Both the position numbers and the translations under genes were made by a program. A stretch of 7,081 bases of DNA, taken from positions 1-7,081 of the forward strand of contig CATOJL010000072.1 of the NCBI GenBank assembly GCA_951800155.1, given 5' to 3'. The stretch comes from an uncultured Bacilli bacterium (GTDB taxonomy: Bacteria; Bacillota_I; Bacilli_A; RF39; UBA660). The notes below the pieces were generated by a model. It was given only the letters and a program-made list of their open reading frames with translations. It was not told where the DNA came from and did no database searches. Of this stretch, positions 1-4,852 are shown one piece after another; position 1 is the first letter of the stretch, and the number at the start of each line of letters is the position of its first letter.

Positions 1-232
1 GTATCCACAGTACTCTAGGATACATTACACCTAATCAAAAATATAACAACTATATTACTAGCTTAGCAATAGCTTAAATTTTAATTTACTAAAGATTTTC
101 GCGTCTAAATTCTTGACCTAAATCCAATCTTCGACCCTAAGATTATTTTAGTTCATTCTATTACTAGAATAGGTACTAGCATAAGCCTTAATATCTTACT
201 GTACCTTACTTAACTAATGTTTTATAAACTTT
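1..232. other. Non-coding, repeat-rich left flank
   Basis: No open frame of useful length on either strand. It holds perfect short inverted repeats: GTATCC/GGATAC (1-6 and 18-23), AATCTT/AAGATT (126-131 and 139-144) and ATTCTA/TAGAAT (155-160 and 165-170). It also holds short direct repeats spaced about one helical turn: TAGCTTA at 59 and 70, and TACTAGAATAGG followed directly by TACTAGCATAAG (162-185). Such a structured AT-rich stretch beside a small winged-helix gene could be an origin or a protein-binding region. That is inference, and the repeats are short enough that AT-richness explains part of them. Confidence 0.5.
162..185. repeat. Two tandem 12 bp direct repeats (iteron-like)
   Basis: TACTAGAATAGG is followed immediately by TACTAGCATAAG, with 10 of 12 positions identical. 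A weaker third copy, TACTAGCTTAGC, lies at 56-67. The period is close to one DNA turn, as in replication iterons, but two good copies are too few to claim an origin. Confidence 0.35.
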
Positions 233-240
233 TTAGTTAA
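210..240 (-). terminator. Inverted repeat at the 3' end of the small winged-helix gene
   Basis: TTAACTAA (210-217) and TTAGTTAA (233-240) form a perfect 8 bp stem around a 15-base loop. The stem overlaps the stop codon (233-235) of the minus-strand 85-residue gene. There is no clear U-tract after the stem and it is almost all A/T, so it is at best a weak transcription stop or an RNA 3'-end stabiliser. Confidence 0.3.
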
Positions 241-490
241 GTGTTATGGTGTACATTCCTGCACCATATTCTTGATATACTAGATATTTTAATTGTTCTA
301 ATATATCTAAACTCTTTTTCAAACCCTTATTTTTTATTTTTATGGTTTGTTGTATCTCTCCTATATTTATATCGGTGATAATTCTATCGAACCCTTTACT
401 ATAAATATAAGAGTAAATATATTTTGTTTCTTTTGGAATTCTTTTATCTTTCCAAATTTGTTTTGGTATTTGAAACTTCCTTATAAGCAT
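233..490 (-). CDS. Small winged-helix DNA-binding protein (85 aa)
   Basis: I recognise the type but not a named gene. The whole protein is about one winged-helix domain. An N-terminal RKFQIPKQIW stretch precedes a helix (TKYIYSYIYSKG), a recognition-helix region (IGEIQQTIKIKNKGLKKSLDIL) and a C-terminal wing ending YGAGMYTITLN. This resembles the N-terminal DNA-binding part of plasmid and ICE replication initiators, and small stand-alone helix-turn-helix proteins of mobile elements. It is divergent from the XRE regulator gene and shares its operator region. The ATG at 490 lies only one base after a perfect AGGAGG (491-497 on the complement), too close for normal initiation, and a TAG at 500-502 blocks any upstream start. 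The reading frame is clear but the exact start is not. It could be a regulator, an excisionase-like factor or a replication accessory protein. Confidence 0.7.
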   Translation of the reverse strand: MLIRKFQIPKQIWKDKRIPKETKYIYSYIYSKGFDRIITDINIGEIQQTIKIKNKGLKKSLDILEQLKYLVYQEYGAGMYTITLN

Positions 491-503
491 TCCTCCTTTC
501 TAC

Positions 504-522
504 TTGATGAGTTTTACATCAA
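504..522. promoter_or_regulatory. Palindromic operator candidate O1
   Basis: TTGATG-agtttta-CATCAA: 6 bp arms, 7 bp spacer. It matches O2 (578-596) at 16 of 19 positions, and the two arm differences are symmetric, so each copy stays a palindrome. It lies in the 5' leader of the 85-residue gene, just downstream of that gene's likely promoter, where a bound repressor would block elongation. Confidence 0.65.
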
Positions 523-540
523 AACTGCAACTAGTGTAAC

Positions 541-569
541 ATTATAAAATGAGTTTGTCAACATAGCAA
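541..569 (-). promoter_or_regulatory. Promoter of the small winged-helix gene
   Basis: Read on the minus strand, TTGCTA (564-569) is followed after 17 bp by a perfect TATAAT (541-546). An overlapping alternative is TTGACA (556-561), 17 bp, then TACACT (533-538). Either would drive the 85-residue gene with a leader of roughly 40 bases that contains operator candidate O1. Confidence 0.6.
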
Positions 570-577
570 TTACACTT

Positions 578-596
578 TTGTTGATTTTTACAACAA
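578..596. promoter_or_regulatory. Palindromic operator candidate O2
   Basis: TTGTTG-attttta-CAACAA: 6 bp arms, 7 bp spacer. It overlaps the -35 box (581-586) and spacer of the XRE gene promoter, the usual position for autorepression. Its centre is 74 bp, about seven helical turns, from the centre of O1, so both sites would face the same side of the DNA. Confidence 0.65.
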
Positions 597-609
597 TATA
601 TGCTATACT
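581..609 (+). promoter_or_regulatory. Promoter of the XRE regulator gene
   Basis: TTGATT (581-586), 17 bp spacer, TATACT (604-609). The start site would fall near 616, giving a leader of about 26 bases that contains the AGAGGTG ribosome binding site at 628-634. Confidence 0.65.
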
Positions 610-641
610 TAATTCAAGTAACGAAAAAGAGGTGTATCTAT

Positions 642-1250
642 ATGTTAAAGAAAAACACTACTGAACTTGGAAAAACTATAAGTAATGCAAGAGAAAAATT
701 AGGAATATCACAAAGAGAACTTGCTCGTAAATCAAATATGGATTGTGCCGAAGTATCAAGAATAGAGGCTGGTAAAAGATTAAAACCAAATGTTTTGTAT
801 TTAAAAGGTATTGCTGAAACATTAGGACTCAGTTTAGTTAAACTTATGAAACTTGCTGGGTATGATGATGTCGATATAAATTGGGGTAAAGACTTAACTG
901 ATAAAAGATCTACAAGTGATTATCAAGAGCAAATAAAATCTTACGAACAATTTTATTTTACTGTTTTAGAGGAATTAGAAACAAGAAGAAAAACTGATTT
1001 TGCTATTAAAGGTGGAATCGCTGACTTAATTGATAAATTAGAACTTGCTAAAATTGAAAATAAAGAAATAGCAAATGATGAGATATTAGAAAGATTAAAA
1101 GAACTAATACCAATGATTAGACCTAACCTAGAAAAACTAGATAAAGAAAAATACCCTAAATTTGATAGAGGGGTATTTCCTAAAATTGAAATAAAATCTA
1201 CAACAAAATTAAATACTCTAACAGGAAAATTTATAGATGAAGAAAAATAA
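642..1250 (+). CDS. XRE-family helix-turn-helix transcriptional regulator (202 aa)
   Basis: Likely a repressor of the divergent module and of itself. Counting from the chosen start, residues of about 8-65 form a classic XRE/Cro-C1 helix-turn-helix: LGKTISNAREKLGISQREL, then ARKSNMDCAEVSRIEAGKR with the SRIEAGKR recognition-helix signature, then a fourth helix (LYLKGIAETLGLSLVKLM). The remaining ~130 residues are charged and helical, with no protease or metal site that I recognise, so it is not evidently a LexA/CI-type self-cleaving or ImmA-cleaved repressor. I chose ATG 642 because AGAGGTG lies at 628-634. The in-frame ATG at 600 lies between the promoter boxes and would add 14 residues with no ribosome site. 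The two 19 bp palindromes upstream are its probable targets (inference). Confidence 0.85.
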   Translation: MLKKNTTELGKTISNAREKLGISQRELARKSNMDCAEVSRIEAGKRLKPNVLYLKGIAETLGLSLVKLMKLAGYDDVDINWGKDLTDKRSTSDYQEQIKSYEQFYFTVLEELETRRKTDFAIKGGIADLIDKLELAKIENKEIANDEILERLKELIPMIRPNLEKLDKEKYPKFDRGVFPKIEIKSTTKLNTLTGKFIDEEK

Positions 1251-1330
1251 AATTATGAACACGTTTTGTTTTTACGTTAGTAAAAATGAAAGTGGCGACA
1301 GTCTTTTTCTTTTTATGAAACGCAAGTGAA

Positions 1331-1376
1331 ATAAAAAGGCAACAATATTACATTGTGAAACTTTGTAATACGTTGC
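1331..1376 (-). terminator. Rho-independent terminator, minus strand
   Basis: GCAACAATATTACA (1339-1352) pairs with TGTAATACGTTGC (1364-1376), about 12-13 bp with one bulge. On the minus strand the stem is followed by CTTTTTAT (1338-1331). It points the same way as the transposase and the AAA+ operon. Before the IS arrived it would have been the first terminator downstream of the AAA+ gene. Confidence 0.55.
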
Positions 1377-1411
1377 TTAAAAGGGGTTTCAAAAGGGGGC
1401 TATGCTCCTTT

Positions 1412-1423
1412 GCACACCTAAGT
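1412..1423 (+). other. Left remnant of a possible MobV-type oriT
   Basis: GCACACCTAAGT abuts the left IS end. CACAC(C)TA is complementary to TAGTGTG at 2860-2866 beyond the other IS end, as expected for the outer inverted repeat of a pMV158-type origin of transfer. The comparison with pMV158 is from memory. Taken alone this short stretch would not be convincing. Confidence 0.35.
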
Positions 1424-1448
1424 TGTACTGAACCCCAAAAGTTGGACA
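1424..1448. repeat. IS terminal inverted repeat at the orfB (3') end
   Basis: A 25 bp end with TGAACCCC and TTGGACA blocks, both shared with the opposite end. It lies 11 bp beyond the orfB stop codon, the typical compact spacing of IS3 elements. Confidence 0.88.
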
Positions 1449-1459
1449 GATATTTTATA

Positions 1460-2359
1460 TTACTGGTTCAAGGATTGTAACCTGTAATTCACAGGAGATA
1501 GTCCTTTTAATTTCACTTTAATTCTATCATAATTATAATAATTAATATAGTCTTCTATAGCCTTTGTTAAATCATCTATACTTTCATATTGATCTTCTTG
1601 ATCATAAAACATTTCTGTTTTAAGTATTCCAAAAAAGTTTTCCATCATTCCATTATCCATACTATTCCCTTTTCTAGACATACTTTGTTTTATGCCTTTT
1701 TCCTTTAATCTTGATTGATAACTATTGTGTTGATATTGCCATCCTTGATCACTATGAAAAATTAAACCTTCTAAATTTCTATTATTAAATGCCTTATCAA
1801 GCATATCCTTTATTTGTTCTAAATTTGCTGATTTTGAAATGTTGTATGATATTACCTCTCCATTGAATCCATCTAATATTGGTGATAAATATATTTTGTT
1901 TCCTCTTAAGTTAAACTCTGTTACATCTGTATACCATTTTTTATTAGGCTTATCTGATTCAAATTTTCTTTCAATATGATTATCTGCTATTTTTCCAATT
2001 GTTCCTTTATAAGATGAATACTTTCTTTTATTTCTTTTTAAAGGTTTTAGGTTTAATTTAACCATTAATCTATATACCTTTTTATGATTTACATTATAGC
2101 CTTGATTTTGAAGTTCTAATGTTATTCTTCGATATCCATATCTTTGTTTATGATAATAAAATATTTCTTTTATTTTTTCTATTATTTCTGTATTTTTTTC
2201 ATCTTTATCACTTTTGCTTATATTGTAATAGTAAGTAGACTTGCTTAATTGTGATACTTTTAGAAGAATCTTTATTGAATATTTTAGCCGAAGTTCACTA
2301 ACAACAATTACTTTTTCTTCTGTTGTTGATTCTTCCTTGCTTGAACTACGGCTCTCAAT
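1460..2359 (-). CDS. IS150-type transposase OrfB, DDE integrase catalytic part (299 aa from the slip site)
   Basis: This is the catalytic half of an IS3-family transposase. The frame is open from the slippery site (2359-2365), although the first ATG is only at 2065. The upstream codons encode conserved OrfB sequence (STYYYN, KQRYGYRRITLEL, NHKKVYRLM), an HTH_21-type domain. Starting at 2065 would cut this off, so the protein is normally made as an OrfAB fusion. Counting from the slip site, the rve catalytic triad is D145 (WYTDVTEF), D204 (IFHSDQGWQY) and E240 (NGMMENFFG), with exactly 35 residues between the second D and E as in DD(35)E enzymes. K/R-rich and YNYDRIK/LSPVNYR C-terminal motifs are present and nothing looks disrupted. 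The expected fusion is 150 + 299 = 449 residues, normal for the group. Confidence 0.93.
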   Translation of the reverse strand: MESRSSSKEESTTEEKVIVVSELRLKYSIKILLKVSQLSKSTYYYNISKSDKDEKNTEIIEKIKEIFYYHKQRYGYRRITLELQNQGYNVNHKKVYRLMVKLNLKPLKRNKRKYSSYKGTIGKIADNHIERKFESDKPNKKWYTDVTEFNLRGNKIYLSPILDGFNGEVISYNISKSANLEQIKDMLDKAFNNRNLEGLIFHSDQGWQYQHNSYQSRLKEKGIKQSMSRKGNSMDNGMMENFFGILKTEMFYDQEDQYESIDDLTKAIEDYINYYNYDRIKVKLKGLSPVNYRLQSLNQ

Positions 2360-2808
2360 TTTTTTGAATATTCTAGCTCCGCTTTCAGATATGTATTTTC
2401 AATCTCTAATCTTTTTATTTTTTCATCTTTTGTTTCTTCATTTTTCTTTTTCTTATTATTCATAGTCGACCTCCGTTTTGGTTCAACTATATTATAACCG
2501 TTTTCTTTATAAATTTTAAGCCATCTATTTACTATTCCATGACTGGGTAGACCTAAATCTATCGCTACTTCTCTAATTGATTCATGATTTATTAATATTC
2601 TATCAATTACTTCTTGTTTAAATTGAATAGGATAACTCACAGTTCTTTCTTGTAATAAAATATTATAACCATGTTTATCTATTAGTCGTATCATGTATTT
2701 TATATGATCTGTTCCTATTTGATATTTTTTTGCTATATAACTTAATGACTTTCCATCTTTTTTCTCTAAATATATTTTCACTTTATCTTCGTAAGTTAAT
2801 TTTTTCAT
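2308..2808 (-). CDS. IS150-type transposase OrfA, DNA-binding part (166 aa)
   Basis: This is the DNA-binding and regulatory half of the IS3-family transposase. Two helix-turn-helix units are visible: residues 5-50 (YEDKVKIYLEKKDGKSLSYI, then AKKYQIGTDHIKYMI) and 62-105 (FKQEVIDRILI...IREVAIDLGLPSHGIVNRWLKIY). A basic stretch (PKRRS, NNKKKK) and a leucine-zipper-like coiled coil (KIKRLEIENTYLKAELEYSKKL, residues 130-151) follow, used for oligomerisation. ATG 2808 is preceded by an ATGAGG ribosome site at good spacing, just inside the right IS end. The frame ends in TAA at 2308, after overlapping orfB. Ribosomes that do not slip make OrfA alone, which in this family typically tempers transposition. 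Confidence 0.92.
   Translation of the reverse strand: MKKLTYEDKVKIYLEKKDGKSLSYIAKKYQIGTDHIKYMIRLIDKHGYNILLQERTVSYPIQFKQEVIDRILINHESIREVAIDLGLPSHGIVNRWLKIYKENGYNIVEPKRRSTMNNKKKKNEETKDEKIKRLEIENTYLKAELEYSKKLRAVVQARKNQQQKKK
2359..2365 (-). promoter_or_regulatory. Programmed -1 frameshift site (A AAA AAA)
   Basis: Seven A residues on the minus strand are read in the orfA frame as tcA AAA AAA ttg, a perfect X XXY YYZ heptamer. A -1 slip moves ribosomes exactly into the orfB frame, which stays open. It falls right after the OrfA coiled coil (K149-K150), where IS3 elements usually place it. A second A-rich site near the orfA stop (G AAA AAG) is less favourable. Confidence 0.85.
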
Positions 2809-2828
2809 TTAAAAACCTCATTTCTCTT

Positions 2829-2853
2829 TGTCCAAGAAACGGGGTTCATAACA
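2829..2853. repeat. IS terminal inverted repeat at the orfA (5') end
   Basis: Complement of the left end with mismatches at 7 of 25 positions. The shared blocks are TGAACCCC and TTGGACA. Its tip CA lies 25 bp from the stop codon of the AAA+ gene. Confidence 0.88.
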
Positions 2854-2879
2854 ATATCGTAGTGTGTTATTACTATATT
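2853..2879 (+). other. Candidate MobV oriT nick region (nic)
   Basis: TAGTGTGTTAT at 2860-2870 equals the pMV158/MobM nick core TAGTGTG/TTA, as I remember it, extended by one base. It is centred on an inverted repeat: AATATCGTA (2853-2861) and TACTATATT (2871-2879), 8 of 9 paired, with the GTGTG nick motif in the loop, as in MobV origins. Cleavage would fall after G2866. There is no U-tract, so it does not look like a terminator. The right arm overlaps the AAA+ gene stop. The window encodes a MobV relaxase, which supports the reading. The opposite orientation and 2 kb distance from that gene are unusual. Confidence 0.5.
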
Positions 2880-3993
2880 ATTTTAAATATGTAGGCAATA
2901 AAACGCCAGATATAAAATCCTTGATGTAAATATCAATATCTCTAAAGTTTTTGAAGTATTTTGCTAGTGTTAATAATTTTTCTTCTGCTTCTATATTATT
3001 TAAAATTTTTCTTTGCTCTTCTGTTAATGTTGATACATATTTTCTATAACGCATTTTAATAATTTCTTTAGTTTCCTCAATATTTAGACTTTTAAATTCT
3101 ATTGTTGCATCAAATCTATAAAAGATTGGATCTCCTACATTTTTTTTTATGTCATCAACAGAAAGAAAATTAGATGTACAAATAATAATAGTATCTTTTA
3201 AATACACTTTATAATTTTTATCCATAAAAATTCCTTCATCAAATAATTGATAAAATGCTGAATATACATTACTAGGACATTTATCAAATTCATCTAACAA
3301 TATTATATTAGACTTTCTTTCTAACAATTCTTTAGCAAAACTATTTTTATAATGTACATCACCAAATAGAAATGCCCCAAATTCATTACTTTGAAACATA
3401 GAAAATTGTTCCCTAAATAATTCTTGTCCCAAAATTTCACTTAACATTTTTGCTGTTTCTGTCTTTCCAACTCCTGAAGGTCCATAAAACATGATTACGG
3501 TTGGTTTATGATTTAATGATAACTCCGTGTTTGATAATATAGTTCGCATCAATTTAGTTTTTGCCATTTTCTGGCCTATAATTTTTTGATCATATAATTG
3601 GTCTATTTCTTTTAGTTTTGATGAATCAAATTTTGTATATTCATAATATATGGGCTTAATCTCACCATATTTTTTTTCTAATTGTTTAAAAATATATAGT
3701 GGTGGATTTTGCAAAATCAGACATTCAAATAAAAATGAATTTAATAAACTAGAAAATGCATTTGTTGCTCCCTCAGAAATCAATGAATATTCATCAGAAA
3801 AGGCAACTACATTTTTTACTGAAATTTTGATTTCTTTTTCAATTTCACCTGAATTCAAATTTATTTTGAATAGTTCGCTTTTATAACTATCATGTATGTA
3901 AATAAGATCTATAAAGTTTTTATAATCTTCAATGTCACGAATGTAAGTCTCGAACGCTTCACGTGGACCATAATATACTATAACTTTACTCAT
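2878..3993 (-). CDS. Compact ClpA/ClpB-like AAA+ ATPase with a novel N-terminal domain (371 aa)
   Basis: A single AAA+ module of the Clp/Hsp100 D2 (AAA_2) type sits behind a 135-residue N-terminal region that I do not recognise. Visible parts: IIGQ box (138-141), Walker A GPSGVGKT (171-178), Walker B ILLDEFDK (231-238, D234/E235), the Clp-like stretch DEGIFMDKNYKVYLKDTII ending in sensor-1 TSN (273-275), arginine finger R293 (FYRFD) and sensor-2 R351 (NFRD). It lacks the Clp N domain, the D1 ring, the GYVG pore loop (shortened to GDVHYKN) and any IGL/IGF ClpP-docking insert between sensor 1 and R293. It is therefore probably not a ClpP partner (inference). Its start overlaps the end of the preceding gene by 8 bp with an AGGTG site, so the two are translationally coupled. 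The C terminus is complete, and the IS lies 25 bp beyond the stop. It could be a defence or remodelling ATPase. Confidence 0.85.
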   Translation of the reverse strand: MSKVIVYYGPREAFETYIRDIEDYKNFIDLIYIHDSYKSELFKINLNSGEIEKEIKISVKNVVAFSDEYSLISEGATNAFSSLLNSFLFECLILQNPPLYIFKQLEKKYGEIKPIYYEYTKFDSSKLKEIDQLYDQKIIGQKMAKTKLMRTILSNTELSLNHKPTVIMFYGPSGVGKTETAKMLSEILGQELFREQFSMFQSNEFGAFLFGDVHYKNSFAKELLERKSNIILLDEFDKCPSNVYSAFYQLFDEGIFMDKNYKVYLKDTIIICTSNFLSVDDIKKNVGDPIFYRFDATIEFKSLNIEETKEIIKMRYRKYVSTLTEEQRKILNNIEAEEKLLTLAKYFKNFRDIDIYIKDFISGVLLPTYLK

Positions 3994-4744
3994 CGGTTAC
4001 ACCTGCTAGAACGATATCATATACAGTTAGTAACTCTTCCTTTGGCTTATCTTCTTCATTATTTAATAAACTATCAACCGTTGGAATTTTAGGAATATCA
4101 ATCTCAAACTCTTTTTCTACATTTAATTTTTCTTCTTTAATATTACCTACTTTTATTCCATAGAATACTAATTTCATTTTTAATAAATCGGAAATTTTGT
4201 AGTTATTTCTAAATGAATTAATATTAAATCTAAAAATATACTTTTCATTTTTACAAAATACCTCAAATTCATAATATCCTTTTACATCTTCTAATATTTC
4301 TTGAACTTTAGAAATATCAAATTCTTCGCTTATATTTTCTAGCATTTTATCTTTAAGTAATTTCATATATGGTGCATACATTTTTATAAATGTAAGAGAT
4401 TCTTGAGATGCATATAAAGAACAGTCTTTAAAAACAGTTACTTTACTATTTGTTTTATCAGCTAAACTCAAATAGTCTGTTAGAATCGTTGTTGTGACAG
4501 TAGAATTTACTATTTTTTTCCCATATTTAACTAGTTCTGAATTTATGTCTGTTTCCCCTTTAAATTTCAATAACCCCCATAGACTGAATTTAGATCCAAT
4601 ACTTGCCTCTGCATCAATTCCTACAGTTGCTTCATTTTTTGAAGTTTCTGATGTTGATTGAACCTTTTTTCCACCATCAGTTATATTTATATAATCTATA
4701 GCGGCATCTTCATCAAAATAAACAATTTTTAACATTTTTGACAT
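3986..4744 (-). CDS. DUF6414-like protein, partner of the AAA+ ATPase (252 aa)
   Basis: First gene of the two-gene operon. The N terminus, KIVYFDEDAAIDYINITDGG, has the YxDxxxxxxYxxxxxGG pattern that I associate with the DUF6414 family. That assignment is from memory and is moderate only. Next come a Ser/Gly/Ala-rich stretch (residues ~30-65), a helical region (SELVKYGKKIVNSTVTTTILTDYLSL), a mixed middle part and an acidic tail (NNEEDKPKEELL). No signal peptide, membrane segment or catalytic motif is visible, so it is probably cytoplasmic. AGGAGG nine bases before ATG 4744 makes the start secure. The 8 bp overlap with the ATPase gene implies a joint function, perhaps as adaptor, sensor or effector. 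Both proteins start with similar short sequences (MSKMLKIVYF and MSKVIVYY), which may be chance. Confidence 0.75.
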   Translation of the reverse strand: MSKMLKIVYFDEDAAIDYINITDGGKKVQSTSETSKNEATVGIDAEASIGSKFSLWGLLKFKGETDINSELVKYGKKIVNSTVTTTILTDYLSLADKTNSKVTVFKDCSLYASQESLTFIKMYAPYMKLLKDKMLENISEEFDISKVQEILEDVKGYYEFEVFCKNEKYIFRFNINSFRNNYKISDLLKMKLVFYGIKVGNIKEEKLNVEKEFEIDIPKIPTVDSLLNNEEDKPKEELLTVYDIVLAGVTDE

Positions 4745-4762
4745 ATAAACAAACCTCCTACT

Positions 4763-4800
4763 AAAAAAACAGCATTAAAATCATAGATTCTAATACTGCT
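4763..4800 (-). terminator. Terminator-like hairpin inside the leader of the AAA+/DUF6414-like operon
   Basis: On the minus strand, AGCAGTATTAGAATC, loop TAT, GATTTTAATGCT gives 12 pairs with one 3-base bulge, followed by G and seven T (4769-4763). The RNA hairpin ends only about 18 bases before the start codon, and its U-tract abuts the AGGAGG site. It would stop relaxase read-through, but also most transcripts from the operon's own promoter, so it may act as an attenuator. Confidence 0.6.
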
Positions 4801-4812
4801 AAATCTGTTTAA

Positions 4813-4841
4813 ATTGTAACACATTTTGACAAAATATTCCA
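4813..4841 (-). promoter_or_regulatory. Promoter of the AAA+/DUF6414-like operon
   Basis: On the minus strand an extended -10, TGTTACAAT (box TACAAT at 4813-4818, TG at 4820-4821), has a weak -35, TGGAAT (4836-4841), at 17 bp. It lies wholly between the relaxase stop and the operon, which makes the two-gene operon a separate transcription unit. Confidence 0.5.
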
Positions 4842-4852
4842 TATATTTCCAA

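Larger units (their letters stand above)
1251..1423. other. Non-coding spacer with four consecutive inverted repeats
   Basis: No gene. The hairpins in order are TTTTTAC/GTAAAAA (1269-1275 and 1280-1286), CTTTTTAT/ATAAAAAG (1309-1316 and 1331-1338), the 13 bp stem at 1339-1376, and a G-rich stem at 1393-1411 with loop TAT. The stretch ends in GCACACCTAAGT at the edge of the IS. Dense hairpins next to a possible oriT suggest a replication or transfer region, such as relaxase or single-strand-origin signals, but no individual element matches a known one with certainty. Confidence 0.55.
1424..2853 (-). mobile_element. Complete IS3-family insertion sequence, IS150 type (1430 bp)
   Basis: The ends are imperfect 25 bp inverted repeats. 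The left end (1424-1448) begins TGTACTGAACCCC and finishes GTTGGACA. The right end (2829-2853, read on the complement) begins TGTTATGAACCCC and finishes CTTGGACA. They match at 18 of 25 positions and have the 5'-TG...CA-3' tips of the family. Inside are orfA and orfB in overlapping -1 frames with an A7 slippery site, both intact, so the element could be active. No 3-5 bp target duplication is visible: AGT precedes the left end and ATA follows the right. This may reflect recombination between IS copies, an adjacent deletion, or later mutation. Confidence 0.93.

Noticed and set aside
347..547. Plus-strand frame of 66 residues over the small winged-helix gene
   Set aside because: It is the shadow of the minus-strand gene and ends inside the promoter region.
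600..641. Earlier ATG that would lengthen the XRE regulator by 14 residues
   Set aside because: It lies between the promoter boxes, has no ribosome site and would add non-conserved residues. AGAGGTG supports the start at 642.
1460..2065. Transposase apparently truncated at its N terminus (first ATG at 2065)
   Set aside because: The frame is open upstream to the slippery site and encodes the expected OrfB residues, so it is the normal frameshift arrangement and not a broken gene.
2241..2465. Plus-strand frame of 74 residues inside the IS
   Set aside because: Antisense to orfA/orfB. Its Phe/Leu/Ser-rich composition is what the complement of Lys/Glu-rich coding gives.
2853..2879. Hairpin after the AAA+ gene read as its terminator
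   Set aside because: No U-tract follows on the minus strand and the loop holds the nick motif. A better terminator lies at 1331-1376.
3650..4092. Two plus-strand frames (78 and 66 residues) antisense to the AAA+ operon
   Set aside because: No ribosome sites, and they lie fully opposite well-supported genes.
4806..4826. Minus-strand ATGTGTTACAATTTA as an oriT nick resembling MobV origins
   Set aside because: It lacks the invariant TAGTGTG and a flanking inverted repeat, and is better explained as the operon's extended -10 promoter.
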